The notes: generated by a model not told the origin, from the letters alone. DNA of 64,000 nucleotides from Candidatus Proelusimicrobium volucris (GCA_944324665.1 CALUXD010000002.1:186001-250000); one strand, 5' to 3'. Numbered from the stretch's first letter, positions 50,296 to 60,070 are shown. Numbers and translations: made by a program.

Positions 50296-51645
50296 CTACA
50301 TACGTTCTTCGTTTTTGCCCGGCTCTCTGCCGCTGGCGAATTTGCGCTTATAATATTGTTCGATATAATAATGGCGGCGTCCCATTTCGTCCATAAAGTC
50401 TATGGTAAGGTTTGTTGTCGGGCCTTTGGGGATATCGTATACGGGCGCGTATATGCAGGTATTGTCGGGCGTTGTAAGCATTTTCTCTATAACGGCTTTT
50501 CTTTGCAGACTTTGCCTGTAAAGCGAGAAATATGGCTTGCTGAAAGGCACTATTATGAAGGCTACATAAAGCGTCAGCGCGGCGGCAAAATAAGGCGTCA
50601 AATTGAATTTATATTCGTCTTTTATGTAATTGGCGAAGAATAGTATCGCCGCAATCGTAAATAAAGAAGCGCTGTAACAAGCCCTGTGCGGGCGTATCGG
50701 CAGAAGGAAAAACACCATAGCCAATACGAAGCTGACGAAACAGCTTAAAACCAGCATTAGGAAGGCTTCGTTTTTTATCGCCCGTTTAAATTTGTCTATG
50801 GCGCATAAAACCGCGGCCAAGCATAAAACGGGCAAAGCGTAAAGAGAACTTGCCATAAACAAATCCATATTAGCCAAATGGTGCATAGCTCTATCAAAGA
50901 GCGGCCTCTGATTTAGCGCTTTTGTGATAAAATTCAAATTGTTTCTGTAATGATAGGCGGGCGAACTGAACATCAGCGCCAAACCCGCGGCGACGCCCGC
51001 AAAAAGGTGGGGGAACCAATTGGGGATTTTCTTCTTGAGGATAAACGCCGCCAAAGTATATAAACCGCAGAGGCAAAATATCATAGGGGCGGAGTTTTCG
51101 TTATTCATACCGAGTATTATCCCCGCGAAAAAAGCCGCTATCCTCGTAAAGGAATTGGACGGTATAAAATCGGGTTCGTGCCAAGTTTTTCTGAGTACGG
51201 CGCAAAAAGCCATAAACATAACGCCCAGCATCAGATAATTGACGGAACCCGCAAACCAAAAAATAGTTTGGTCGGGCTGGGTTACCAGAAATACGCTCGC
51301 CAAAGCTATAAAGAGAAAGGCGGGCAAATCTTCAAGTTTCTTGAAGTTGGGCATTCTTAGGTATACCAGGTAAAATATGGAGTATACCAAAGCCAGCTGC
51401 GCCAAAGGATTAAGAATTAGGAACAGCCATTTATAGCCTTGTATCAGTATAATGTTTATCAGGCCGCCTATTCTGGCACAAACGGTGATAAAAGCCCAAA
51501 AATAGCATTCTAAATTATGGACGGGGCATAACATTTCGTCTTCGCTTATCGGATACAGGTAAGTAAAGAACCAAATAAAAGCCAAATACAGCCCCGTCAA
51601 CAATCCCCAAAACAGATAACTGGCCAAGGTCTTCTTGGATAGCAT
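50296..51645 (-). CDS. Polytopic membrane protein, DUF6056/GT-C-like
   Basis: 449 aa with about 11-12 membrane helices. The first loop contains PISEDEML, acidic residues in the place where GT-C glycosyltransferases keep their catalytic or metal-binding residues. The last 50 residues are soluble. The pattern recalls DUF6056 and GtrC-type transferases that take the sugar from polyprenyl phosphate. It starts two bases after the proS stop, so it is transcribed with proS, but it is convergent with gtrA/GT2. Confidence 0.65.
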   Translation of the reverse strand: MLSKKTLASYLFWGLLTGLYLAFIWFFTYLYPISEDEMLCPVHNLECYFWAFITVCARIGGLINIILIQGYKWLFLILNPLAQLALVYSIFYLVYLRMPNFKKLEDLPAFLFIALASVFLVTQPDQTIFWFAGSVNYLMLGVMFMAFCAVLRKTWHEPDFIPSNSFTRIAAFFAGIILGMNNENSAPMIFCLCGLYTLAAFILKKKIPNWFPHLFAGVAAGLALMFSSPAYHYRNNLNFITKALNQRPLFDRAMHHLANMDLFMASSLYALPVLCLAAVLCAIDKFKRAIKNEAFLMLVLSCFVSFVLAMVFFLLPIRPHRACYSASLFTIAAILFFANYIKDEYKFNLTPYFAAALTLYVAFIIVPFSKPYFSLYRQSLQRKAVIEKMLTTPDNTCIYAPVYDIPKGPTTNLTIDFMDEMGRRHYYIEQYYKRKFASGREPGKNEERM

Positions 51646-51647
51646 TT

Positions 51648-53366
51648 CTATTTGCCGATCAGCGTTTTTATTCTGGCTTCTATGCCTTCTATCGGCCAGA
51701 ATTCCGCCTTCTGCGCCGTTCTGGCTTTATATTCCAGTTTTCCCTCGGGCAGAAGTTTTTTGCCTATCACTATTCTGTGCGGTATGCCGATAAGGTCCGC
51801 GTCTTTGAATTTTACGCCCGGCCTTTCATCGCGTTCGTCGTAGAGTACGGTTATGCCTTCGGCGCGAAGGGCATTGTAAATCTCGTCGGCTTTCTGTTTG
51901 ACTTCGCCCTGCGTATCCAAAGCGATAAGTTCCACGTCAAACGGGGAAAGCGGCGCGGGCCATATTATGCCGTTTTCGTCGTGCGATTGCTCGATGGCGG
52001 CTGCTATTACGCGGCTTACGCCTATGCCGTAGCAACCCATAATCATAGGCTTGGACTGCTGATTTTCGTCTAAGAAGTTCGCGCCCATCGATAAGGAATA
52101 TTTGGTGCCTAGTTTAAAAGTATGGCCGACTTCTATACCGCGCATAAATTCAAATTCGGCCGAGCATCTGGGGCAGCGGTCGCCTTTTGAGGCGAGTTTT
52201 AAATCCGCAAAGACGTCGGGCTGGAAATCCCTGCCCAAATTTACATTCTTTAAATGGGTATCTTGTTTATTTGCGCCCGCTATGCCGTTAACTATTGTTT
52301 TTATGTGGTTGTCGGCATAGATCTTTATATCGGCGTTCTTTTGTTTTAGGCCGCAAGGTCCGGCGAACCCCAAGGGTGAGCCGGTCGTCTGTTCGTAAAA
52401 GTCGGGTTCGGCTTTTTCAAGTTCGGACGCGTTAAGGAGTTTTTTAAGTTTAATTTCGTTAAGTTCGTCGTTCCCGCGCATTAAAACAACTACGGCTTTG
52501 CCGTCGGCTTTATAGACCAACATTTTTATGAATTTTTCCGCCGGCTGTTTTAAGAAAGCGGCCACCTCGTCAATGGTTCTGGCTTCCGGAGTGGAAACTT
52601 CCTCCGAGGCAAGCAAGTCTTCGGGCTTTGGGTTTGCGGGTGCGGGCGCTTCAATTTCCGTCTTTTCCGTATTGGCGGTATATCCGCATTTGGGGCAGAC
52701 CGAAATTTCGTTCTCGCCCGTTTGGGCAAGCACCATAAACTCGTGGGAGAAATTTCCGCCGATATTGCCCGTATCTGCTTCCACTGGTTTGAATTTAAAA
52801 CCGAATCTGGTAAAAATACGCATATAAGCGTCATAAAGGCGCTGATACCACTCTGCGGCGGATTTCTCGTCGGCGCAGAAGGAATAGGCGTCTTTCATAT
52901 AAAACTCTCTTGCGCGCATTACGCCAAAGCGCGGGCGGATCTCGTCGCGGAACTTCGTACCGAACTGATATAGGCACAAAGGCAGCTGCTTATAGGAATT
53001 TACGTCTTTCATCACCAAATTGGTCATTACTTCTTCGGCGGTAGGGGCCAAGCAGAAACCGGCGCCTTTGCGGTCCTTAAAGCGGAGCAGCTCTTTGCCG
53101 TAATAGGTCCAGCGGGTTGATTTTTCCCAAAGTTCTTGGGGCTGGACTATCGGCAGCCATACTTCGCAGCAGCCCGCCGCGTCAAGCTCTTCTCTAATGA
53201 TATTTTCTACCTTTTTTAAAATTCTTATGCCAAGCGGCAGCCATTCGTAAATGCCGCTGGCCGTCTTGCGGATAAGGCCTGCCCTTAACATCAATTTGGC
53301 CGAGATTATATCGGCGTCTTTGGGAGCTTCTTTTAAAGTGGGGATATAGTATTGCGATAATTTCAT
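51648..53366 (-). CDS. proS: Prolyl-tRNA synthetase (bacterial type)
   Basis: 572 aa. Class II synthetase with TASGIYEWLPLGIRILKKVE, FRDEIRPRFGVMRAREFYMKD, an inserted YbaK-like editing domain (about residues 230-390; IKMLVYKADGKAVVVLMRG, GFAGPCGLKQKN) and motif 3 in MIMGCYGIGVSRVIAA. The anticodon-binding domain follows. A CPKCGY / CPRCSAEF cysteine set brackets the insert. It overlaps ispG by four bases (ATGA). Confidence 0.96.
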   Translation of the reverse strand: MKLSQYYIPTLKEAPKDADIISAKLMLRAGLIRKTASGIYEWLPLGIRILKKVENIIREELDAAGCCEVWLPIVQPQELWEKSTRWTYYGKELLRFKDRKGAGFCLAPTAEEVMTNLVMKDVNSYKQLPLCLYQFGTKFRDEIRPRFGVMRAREFYMKDAYSFCADEKSAAEWYQRLYDAYMRIFTRFGFKFKPVEADTGNIGGNFSHEFMVLAQTGENEISVCPKCGYTANTEKTEIEAPAPANPKPEDLLASEEVSTPEARTIDEVAAFLKQPAEKFIKMLVYKADGKAVVVLMRGNDELNEIKLKKLLNASELEKAEPDFYEQTTGSPLGFAGPCGLKQKNADIKIYADNHIKTIVNGIAGANKQDTHLKNVNLGRDFQPDVFADLKLASKGDRCPRCSAEFEFMRGIEVGHTFKLGTKYSLSMGANFLDENQQSKPMIMGCYGIGVSRVIAAAIEQSHDENGIIWPAPLSPFDVELIALDTQGEVKQKADEIYNALRAEGITVLYDERDERPGVKFKDADLIGIPHRIVIGKKLLPEGKLEYKARTAQKAEFWPIEGIEARIKTLIGK

Positions 53367-54436
53367 TTCTTTATTTCCTCTAATATTCTTTTAATCCAAA
53401 TCTTCTGCGGGAGTTTGTATTTTATTTCGCCCTTCTCAAACCAGAGCCCTTCTCCGCGTCCGCCAGCTATGCCGAAATCGGCGTCGCGCGCTTCGCCCGG
53501 TCCGTTTACCGCACAGCCCATAACGGCTATCTTCTTGCCCGTAGAAAGGCGGATAAGCTCTTTGTCGGAGTAAATCTTCTCCTCCAACGCTTTTACCGTA
53601 CCCGCTATATCCACCTGCGTGCGCCCGCAGGTAGGGCAGGATATTATATTGGGGCCGTATTCCCTAAGGCCAAGGGCTTTTAAAATCTCGTATGCCGCGC
53701 GGACTTGCATCTTGGGATCTTCCGTCAAGGATATCCTTATCGTCGCGCCTATGCCTTGGCTTAAAAGGCGGCTCATAGCAATAGAACTCTTTACCGTACC
53801 CGCCAGGAAACTGCCCGCTTCCGTCAGGCCGATATGCTGGGGGATATTGGTCTGCTGCGCCAAAAGTTCGCAGGCCGCTATCGTGCGGGATATATTGTCT
53901 GATTTTAAAGATACCAAATATTGTTTGAAATTCAGTTTCTCCAGCAGGTTGGCTTGTTCCAAAGCCTCGCCCACCATTACTTGCGCCCATTTCTTGTCGT
54001 TCCATTTCGGCTGGCCGGAAAACTTCTTTAGCTCTTTTATGGAGCCCGCATTAACGCCTATTCTTATCGCCACGCCTTTGTCTTTGCAGGCCAAGACGAC
54101 TTCTTTTACCTTTGCCATATCGCCGATATTGCCAGGGTTTATCCTTACCTTGTCCACGCCCTGTTTTATCGCCTCAAGCGCGAGTTTGTAATCAAAGTGT
54201 ATATCTGCTACCAGCGGTGTTGTCATCGCTTTCTTGATTTTGCCCAAAGCCTTGGCCGCGTCCATATCAGGCACAGCCACGCGGTTAATCTCGCAGCCGG
54301 CGTTTTCCAATGCTTTTATTTGCTTTACCGTCGCTTTTACGTCCCTGGTGTCGGTATTGCACATCGCCTGCACCCTTACGGGGTTTTTGCCGCCGAGTAC
54401 AAAAGAACCTACTTTTACTTCGCGGGTTTTCTTCAT
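53363..54436 (-). CDS. ispG: HMB-PP synthase IspG (GcpE)
   Basis: 357 aa. TIM-barrel part with VQAMCNTDTRDVKATV, PLVADIHFDYKLAL, VRINPGNIGD and GVNAGSIKEL, then the [4Fe-4S] part with ISCPTCGRTQVDI and VMGCAVNGPGEA. It performs the penultimate step of the MEP isoprenoid pathway. It is linked by ATGA overlaps to rseP before it and proS after it; dxr and uppS of the same pathway lie just upstream. Confidence 0.96.
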   Translation of the reverse strand: MKKTREVKVGSFVLGGKNPVRVQAMCNTDTRDVKATVKQIKALENAGCEINRVAVPDMDAAKALGKIKKAMTTPLVADIHFDYKLALEAIKQGVDKVRINPGNIGDMAKVKEVVLACKDKGVAIRIGVNAGSIKELKKFSGQPKWNDKKWAQVMVGEALEQANLLEKLNFKQYLVSLKSDNISRTIAACELLAQQTNIPQHIGLTEAGSFLAGTVKSSIAMSRLLSQGIGATIRISLTEDPKMQVRAAYEILKALGLREYGPNIISCPTCGRTQVDIAGTVKALEEKIYSDKELIRLSTGKKIAVMGCAVNGPGEARDADFGIAGGRGEGLWFEKGEIKYKLPQKIWIKRILEEIKK

Positions 54437-55635
54437 TTAGCGGCCTCCTGTGCAGGTTTTTGAGCTTGTTCTTCTACTGTCGGTATCGCCGTTTGCTCTG
54501 AGGGCTGGGCTTTTAGCGTCTGCTCTACCGCCGCAGGTTTGGCGCTGCGGGTTCTTAAGCGTTTAATGTCGCTGTAAGTGGCATAAAGCACCAAGGCAAG
54601 CAAAAATATCGCGCCCGCGGAACTGGCGTTGTAGAGGGTTTTTTCCTTAACTCTTTTGCCTCTTATCGCCTCTATGATGAAAAACAGAATATGTCCGCCG
54701 TCGAGTATCGGTATCGGGAACAGGTTGAACATACCTATCGCCACCGATATCAGACCTATCAAAAAGAAGTAATCTTCCGCCCCGCTGTGTACGCCTTTGC
54801 CCACGATTTCAAAAATTCCTATCGGGCCGGCCACGTCGGGTGCCTGTTTGTGCCAAAGTCTATCGGCTATCGTGGTAATGGAAAGGGCTGTCCAATAATA
54901 GCATTGATGGCCCGCTATTCTTAAGGCTTCGAATATACCCGCTTTTTGGTAGACTGGTTCCAAAGCTATTCCGACTTTCTTATCCTCATTTAAAGGGAGT
55001 GTGACGCTGGAAGTTTCCTCCCCGCGTTGGTATGTCAAAGTTACGTTTTCCTGCGCCGCGGCGATATTTTTTACCATTTCCTCCCAGTTTTGTATGGGGG
55101 TATTATCCACCTTGGTAATCAAATCTCCTTTTTGTAGGCCTGAGTCATATGCGGGGTAGCTTTCCAATATCTCGCCTACTACGGGGGGAATTTGTTTTGG
55201 GTTGTTTACGGGCAGTCCGACGGATAATACAACAAAAAAGAATATTACGAAAGCCAAAACATAGTTCATTCCCGCGCCGGCAAACACCATAAAAGCCCTT
55301 GAATACCAGGGTTTAGCGGCGAAGTCGCGCTCATCGGTTATTTCCGCCTCTCTGGCGTAAAATTCGCCCGCCGGTTTGACGTATCCGCCCAGCGGTATTG
55401 CGCGAAGGGAGTATTGCGTTTCGCCTTTGCCCCATTTCTTCAAAAGTTTTCCGAATCCTATTGAAAATTCTTCTACCCGGATATTTAAAAGTTTGCAAGC
55501 CAAAAAGTGGCCCAGTTCGTGTATAAAAATAACGAGCGCCAAGGCGAAGGCTATGCCTAAAGCGGAAAGTAAAGTGTCGGGGCTGATCAGCCAAAGTATC
55601 TTTGCCCACAGCGCATTGAGGAAATTCATTATCAT
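54433..55635 (-). CDS. rseP: Site-2 intramembrane protease RseP
   Basis: 400 aa. It has an M50 zinc site FIHELGHFLACK (His39, Glu40, His43), the FSIGFGKLLKKW and RAIPLGGYVKPAGE beta-hairpin segments, one PDZ domain (YDSGLQKGDLITKVDNTPI) and the C-terminal NLFPIPILDGGH. It cuts anti-sigma factors within the membrane. A Gln/Ala/Pro-rich tail of about 45 residues follows the last helix, which is unusual. AGGAG precedes the ATG. Confidence 0.95.
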   Translation of the reverse strand: MIMNFLNALWAKILWLISPDTLLSALGIAFALALVIFIHELGHFLACKLLNIRVEEFSIGFGKLLKKWGKGETQYSLRAIPLGGYVKPAGEFYAREAEITDERDFAAKPWYSRAFMVFAGAGMNYVLAFVIFFFVVLSVGLPVNNPKQIPPVVGEILESYPAYDSGLQKGDLITKVDNTPIQNWEEMVKNIAAAQENVTLTYQRGEETSSVTLPLNEDKKVGIALEPVYQKAGIFEALRIAGHQCYYWTALSITTIADRLWHKQAPDVAGPIGIFEIVGKGVHSGAEDYFFLIGLISVAIGMFNLFPIPILDGGHILFFIIEAIRGKRVKEKTLYNASSAGAIFLLALVLYATYSDIKRLRTRSAKPAAVEQTLKAQPSEQTAIPTVEEQAQKPAQEAAK

Positions 55636-55662
55636 TTACGGCTCCTAATGTAAGATAATAAT

Positions 55663-55691
55663 ATTATATCACTTTAGAGGAGCCATTTAAA
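55663..55691 (-). promoter_or_regulatory. Predicted promoter of rseP-ispG-proS
   Basis: Minus strand TTTAAA (55691-55686), 17 bases, TATAAT (55668-55663), just past the terminator that separates dxr from rseP. Confidence 0.5.
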
Positions 55692-55729
55692 ACCGCTTTC
55701 ACTTCGTTCCCGCGCGGCATTGGCAAAAT

Positions 55730-55758
55730 AAAAAACGGCTTTTTAAAAGCCGTTTTTT
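55730..55758 (-). terminator. Terminator between dxr and rseP
   Basis: AAAAAACGGCTTTT / AAAAGCCGTTTTTT, bidirectional, 19 bases beyond the dxr stop. Confidence 0.8.
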
Positions 55759-55776
55759 AAGAGCTGTTTTTAGAAG

Positions 55777-56973
55777 CTATATCTTAACTTTTTTGTACTT
55801 TTTGCTGTTTAACAAGTCGACAGCTTCTTCCCTTGCCCATTCGTCTACCAAAGCTGCGGCGCTCAATGTAAGCGGCTTATGCTGGCTGGTATGTTTGGCC
55901 AGTACGCCCGCGACTATTTTTGGTATGTCTGTAAACAATATTTTCCCTTCCAAAAACGCCGATACCGCCACTTCGTCGGCCGCATTTAATACGGCGGGGA
56001 AACTCCCGCCTTTTTTGGCGGCGTCCAAAGCCAGACACAGACACGGAAATTTATTTAAGTCCGGCTCGGAAAATTCCAGCTTGGACATTTCCATTATCGA
56101 AAGCCTCTTTGCCGGGTTGGGCATACGCTTGGGATAAGTAATTGCGTATTGTATCGGCAGGCGCATATCGGGGTTGGATAACTCCGCTATTATGCTGCCG
56201 TCGACGTATTCCACCGCGGAGTGTACTATCGACTGCGGGTGGATTACTATTTTTACTTTCTCCAGCGGGAGGGCGAAAAGGTGCATTATCTCGATAGTTT
56301 CAAAGCCTTTATTCATTAAAGTCGCGGAATCTATCGTTATCTTCTTGCCCATTTTCCATCTGGGATGCGCCAAAGCCTGCTCCGCCGTTACTTTGCTTAA
56401 ATCGCCGTCGTACTTAAAGAACGGCCCGCCAGAAGCGGTTAGCAATATGCTCGCGATTTGAGGCTCGGCTTTGTAGTAGGAGTGGGAGTCGACATTCTCC
56501 AAAGACTGAAAAACAGCCGAAGGTTCCGAATCTACCGGTATTATCGTGGCGTTCCAGCGTCTGCATTCGTCCATAATCGCGCGCCCCGCCATTACTATCG
56601 GTTCTTTATTGGCCAAAGCTATCGTTTTGCCTGCCTTTATCGCCGCTATCAGCGGTATAAAGCCGACTGCGCCCACTAAACCGTTTATTATCAAATCGGC
56701 CTCGGGCGTAATCGAGAGATATACCAAAGATTCTATGCCCGGCGCCAATAATTTGGTGTGTGCGGGCACTTGGTCTTTTATTTTGTTGTAGGATTCCTCG
56801 CTGTACAAAGCGGCGTATTTGGGCTTAAATTCGTGTATCTGTTTTAAAAACAGTTCCGTATTGTTGTTGCCAGTTATCGCCAAGACGCGGTAATCCTCGC
56901 CCAAAGCCGATATTACGCTTAGCGAAGACACCCCGATAGAGCCGGTAGATCCTAAAATTACTATCTTTTTCAT
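55777..56973 (-). CDS. dxr: 1-deoxy-D-xylulose 5-phosphate reductoisomerase
   Basis: 398 aa. It has an NADPH fold at ILGSTGSIGVSSL, the ALANKEPIVMAG segment, IPVDSEPSAVFQ (metal ligands Asp and Glu), LTASGGPFF, HPRWKMGKKITIDSATLMNKGFE and the Asn/Lys/Glu active-site region. It commits carbon to the MEP isoprenoid pathway. It overlaps cdsA by four bases and ends at a terminator. Confidence 0.96.
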   Translation of the reverse strand: MKKIVILGSTGSIGVSSLSVISALGEDYRVLAITGNNNTELFLKQIHEFKPKYAALYSEESYNKIKDQVPAHTKLLAPGIESLVYLSITPEADLIINGLVGAVGFIPLIAAIKAGKTIALANKEPIVMAGRAIMDECRRWNATIIPVDSEPSAVFQSLENVDSHSYYKAEPQIASILLTASGGPFFKYDGDLSKVTAEQALAHPRWKMGKKITIDSATLMNKGFETIEIMHLFALPLEKVKIVIHPQSIVHSAVEYVDGSIIAELSNPDMRLPIQYAITYPKRMPNPAKRLSIMEMSKLEFSEPDLNKFPCLCLALDAAKKGGSFPAVLNAADEVAVSAFLEGKILFTDIPKIVAGVLAKHTSQHKPLTLSAAALVDEWAREEAVDLLNSKKYKKVKI

Positions 56974-57785
56974 AACATATAAAGCAGTACGTAGTACAAT
57001 ACGGGGGCGCTGAGCAGGAAGGCGTCAAACCTGTCGAAGAAGCCGCCGTGGCCCGGCAACAGACCGGAAGAATCTTTTACGCCTGCGCTTCTTTTCAGCA
57101 CAGATTGCGCCAAATCCGATACCTGCCCCAAAACCGATACTAAAAGGCCGATTAAAGCCGCCTGAGCCGCGGTTATGTACCACGGGAAGAATAAATCCCA
57201 GCAGAACAATGCCGCCGCCACGCCCAGAATCGTGCCGCCGATAGCGCCTTCCCACGTCTTTTTCGGGCTGACTTCTTTGTTAAGTTTGTGTTTGCCCAAA
57301 AATCTGCCAGTAAAATAAGCGCCCGTGTCCGTCGCCCAAATGGTGATGAAGAGTATATAAACGAAATATTCGCCGTAAGGCTCCATAAGGCGGATATTTA
57401 TCAGGTGCGCCAGAGACCAAGGTATCAATATTATGCCCAGTAAGGTATTGGCCGCGCGTTCAAGCGAGCGCGCCGGGGAAATTATCTCCACGAAGAATAC
57501 GCCCGCCAAGGAAATCGCCATAAAAAACGAGGCTATATTGCTCGGCGTGCCGATTTGATTCTCGCCCCGCCCCGCTATCGCGCCTATTATCATAAGTATG
57601 CCGAAGATTATCAGCGATACGCGGTTGACGGGTTTCTTTGCGGTAAGCAAAATCAAACCATACTCATATAAACAGAGCAATATTATGGCCGCTACGAAAG
57701 CCATATAGAATATACCGCCAAAATAGATGGCGGCAAGCACGAGGGGTATACCCACGAGCGCGGTTAAAATTCTAGGTAATAGCAT
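56970..57785 (-). CDS. cdsA: Phosphatidate cytidylyltransferase
   Basis: 271 aa, about eight membrane helices. It has the CdsA signature near the C-terminus, SPKKTWEGAIGGTILG, preceded by ATDTGAYFTGRFLGKHKL and followed by DLAQSVLKRSAGVKDSSGLLPGHGGFFDR. It makes CDP-diacylglycerol for phospholipid synthesis. Its place between uppS and dxr is conserved in many bacteria. Confidence 0.95.
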   Translation of the reverse strand: MLLPRILTALVGIPLVLAAIYFGGIFYMAFVAAIILLCLYEYGLILLTAKKPVNRVSLIIFGILMIIGAIAGRGENQIGTPSNIASFFMAISLAGVFFVEIISPARSLERAANTLLGIILIPWSLAHLINIRLMEPYGEYFVYILFITIWATDTGAYFTGRFLGKHKLNKEVSPKKTWEGAIGGTILGVAAALFCWDLFFPWYITAAQAALIGLLVSVLGQVSDLAQSVLKRSAGVKDSSGLLPGHGGFFDRFDAFLLSAPVLYYVLLYML

Positions 57786-57836
57786 AGCAACATTTTAGCA
57801 AATTAAATGCTTAAGATTAAATACGGCGGGTAATAT

Positions 57837-58523
57837 TCAGCGACCGCCGAATCTGCGTTGGCGGCGGCCGTATTCCTCTACGGCTTGTATGAAATGTTCT
57901 TCCTTAAAGTCGGGCCATAAAACGGGGGTAAAATAGAACTCGCTGTATGCGGCCTGCCACAAAAGAAAATTGGAAAGGCGCTGTTCGCCCGAAGTTCTTA
58001 CTATAAGATCGGGCTCCGGCAGATTGTTGTATAAAGCGTCGGAAATTTCTTGCTGCGTGATCTCTTTTTTGCCGGAGTCGATAAGTTTATTTACGGCGTC
58101 GGTTATCTCTTGCCGGGCGCCGTAATTTATTGCAAGATTGAGCACCAAAGCTGGATTATCCTTCTTTATTTGCGCCGCTTTATCCATTTTTGCAAGAATG
58201 TCTTGCGGCAGAGGTTCGCGCCTGCCGCTGAAAATGATTTTTACTTTCGGGTCGTCTTCTTTAATAAACTTGTCCAGCGTTTTTGACAGCAACTTCATCA
58301 AGGCGGATATTTCCGTTTTGGAACGTTTCCAGTTCTCCGTAGAAAAGGCGTAAAGCGTTATGTATTTTACGCCCGTTTTTAAGGCGGCGTTTACCACGGT
58401 TTGTACGGAGCGAGCACCTTCTTCGTGCCCTTTGGCTTTGGGCAGGTTCTTGTTTTGTGCCCAGCGGCCGTTGCCGTCCATTATGAATGCGATGTGCGTG
58501 GGTATATTTTTCTTTTCCGCCAT
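57837..58523 (-). CDS. uppS: Undecaprenyl diphosphate synthase
   Basis: 228 aa. The cis-prenyltransferase motifs are present: HIAFIMDGNGRWAQ, KGHEEGARSV, YITLYAFSTENWKR, LNLAINYGARQEI and PDLIVRTSGEQRLSNFLLWQAAYSE. It builds the C55 lipid carrier for peptidoglycan and surface glycans. It lies 51 bases before cdsA. Upstream a pilin-like gene separates it from frr. Confidence 0.95.
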   Translation of the reverse strand: MAEKKNIPTHIAFIMDGNGRWAQNKNLPKAKGHEEGARSVQTVVNAALKTGVKYITLYAFSTENWKRSKTEISALMKLLSKTLDKFIKEDDPKVKIIFSGRREPLPQDILAKMDKAAQIKKDNPALVLNLAINYGARQEITDAVNKLIDSGKKEITQQEISDALYNNLPEPDLIVRTSGEQRLSNFLLWQAAYSEFYFTPVLWPDFKEEHFIQAVEEYGRRQRRFGGR

Positions 58524-58556
58524 AATTATATTTTACCTTATTTGATAATAGGCGAT

Positions 58557-58583
58557 AAAAACCCCCGGCTTTCGGCCGGGGGT
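58557..58583 (-). terminator. Terminator of the large Cys-rich pilin gene
   Basis: CCCCCGGC / GCCGGGGG stem with TTTTT on the minus strand. It isolates the pilin-like gene from uppS. Confidence 0.88.
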
Positions 58584-58597
58584 AAATATCTTTTTAT

Positions 58598-60070
58598 TTA
58601 GTTTTTTCTCTTGCACCTCAGCATTACGCCTGAGCCTGAAGAGTTATCGCAATGCCTGCCGTTGCTGCAGCTGTAAACGCCGCATGTAGTAGGAACATTC
58701 TCGCTCCTCATACATTTAAAACTGCAAGTCGAGGCGGAACAATTTTGGGTGCAAAGTTCGGCGTCTGTCTTTGAAGAATTGCACGTGCTTATGTAATCGC
58801 CTTGGTACTGGCCGCCTTCCCACCACATTCCGCCGTTATAATATGCGTGGTGCTCTGTGCAGCCTCCTCCTTTGGCTACATATGGCAGTTTGCCGCCTAT
58901 AAAATACTTTTTGCCGTTTCTTCTGCAGGTATTTTTATCTATAAACCTGTAAGTGTTATGGCAGTCTGCCAATATGCCGACGTTAACCCTTTCGGGGACA
59001 TATTCATAAACGCATTTTTTGCCGTCCAGAGAAACTTGGCCGGTGGGACAGCAAATGCCGTTGGTTTCGTATTTGCCGCTGGGGCATACGCATTGCCCTT
59101 TTACTGGGTCCCATTTGGACTTGGGGTTGCCAGCGCAGCAAGTGGAATCACTGGGGTTACACTCGCATGCGTTTTGTCGTGCATACTCGGGATCTTCGCA
59201 TTTATCAGCAATTTGACAGGAAGAATCATCCCAAGATCCCCATTGGCAAGAGTTGTTGCAAGTTCTGGTCATGGTCCCTTTTTTGCCATCTGAGCACGAG
59301 GAAGAGTCGGTATTTCCAGGCGTACATACTCCCTCATTTGAGCATATGCTCCATTCTCCGCTTTGCCATTCTCCCGTATATGTATTACACGTTACTTCGC
59401 GGGTACGAACGCCGCAATTTCCGCATGACTCACTGCCGGCCGGCTTGGAACCTAAACAAGAGTATTGTGGGGGGCAAGATACGCCGCTATAATCGCAAAC
59501 ACCGGTAAGGCTATTGCAAGTGCCGGTTATAGTACTGCCGTCCCAACACGTTTTAGTACAGCTGCCGCAGTCTTTGTCTTCTTTCTGCGTGATACCGGAA
59601 TCGCCGTCCCCGCCGGGAGCGACATATTCACAGCCGACACTGTCGGTAGATACCAAATCCGAGAACATTGAGCATATTGTGCTGTTCTCGCCATTGATGC
59701 AGCCCGTGGCTTGTGTTTCCACATTCTTTACCAATGTGTAATTCTCCCCGCTTCTGTTATTTACCGCAGAAATACAGGCATCGCTTAAAGTATAGTCAAA
59801 GCTGCCGACGGTAGCGGTATTGCCTTCAGTGGTGGTAAGACCGGCTATCGGCACATTTAAATCTTTGAACGTTGTGGCGTATGTTTCGTTATTGAGCATA
59901 TAATCCTGTTGCTTTAACGAAACGATATTCAAATTATTCAAAGCATCGGAAACCCTGCTCTTTTTGACGGATTTCGTATAGGAAGGCAAAGCTATTGCCG
60001 CCAATACTCCTATTACCAAAACTACAACCAAAAGTTCAGTTAAAGTAAACCCCTTTTTGGATTTTTTCAT
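58598..60070 (-). CDS. Large pilin-like protein with very cysteine-rich C-terminal region
   Basis: 490 aa. MKKSKKG|FTLTELLVVVLVIGVLAAIA is a class III prepilin leader and helix with Glu at +5. A pilin-like domain runs to about residue 150, then about 340 residues carry most of 42 cysteines. Recurring units include CWDGSTITGTCNSLTGVC, REVTCNTYTGEWQSGEWSIC (TSP1-like), CQWGSWDDSSC and CCPTGQVSLDGKKC (EGF-like spacing). The last 130 residues form another Cys/Gly/Tyr-rich domain. It resembles the shorter pilin-like gene at 42435. It sits with its own terminator inside the frr-uppS neighbourhood, apparently an insertion into a conserved operon. Function unknown. Confidence 0.85.
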   Translation of the reverse strand: MKKSKKGFTLTELLVVVLVIGVLAAIALPSYTKSVKKSRVSDALNNLNIVSLKQQDYMLNNETYATTFKDLNVPIAGLTTTEGNTATVGSFDYTLSDACISAVNNRSGENYTLVKNVETQATGCINGENSTICSMFSDLVSTDSVGCEYVAPGGDGDSGITQKEDKDCGSCTKTCWDGSTITGTCNSLTGVCDYSGVSCPPQYSCLGSKPAGSESCGNCGVRTREVTCNTYTGEWQSGEWSICSNEGVCTPGNTDSSSCSDGKKGTMTRTCNNSCQWGSWDDSSCQIADKCEDPEYARQNACECNPSDSTCCAGNPKSKWDPVKGQCVCPSGKYETNGICCPTGQVSLDGKKCVYEYVPERVNVGILADCHNTYRFIDKNTCRRNGKKYFIGGKLPYVAKGGGCTEHHAYYNGGMWWEGGQYQGDYISTCNSSKTDAELCTQNCSASTCSFKCMRSENVPTTCGVYSCSNGRHCDNSSGSGVMLRCKRKN

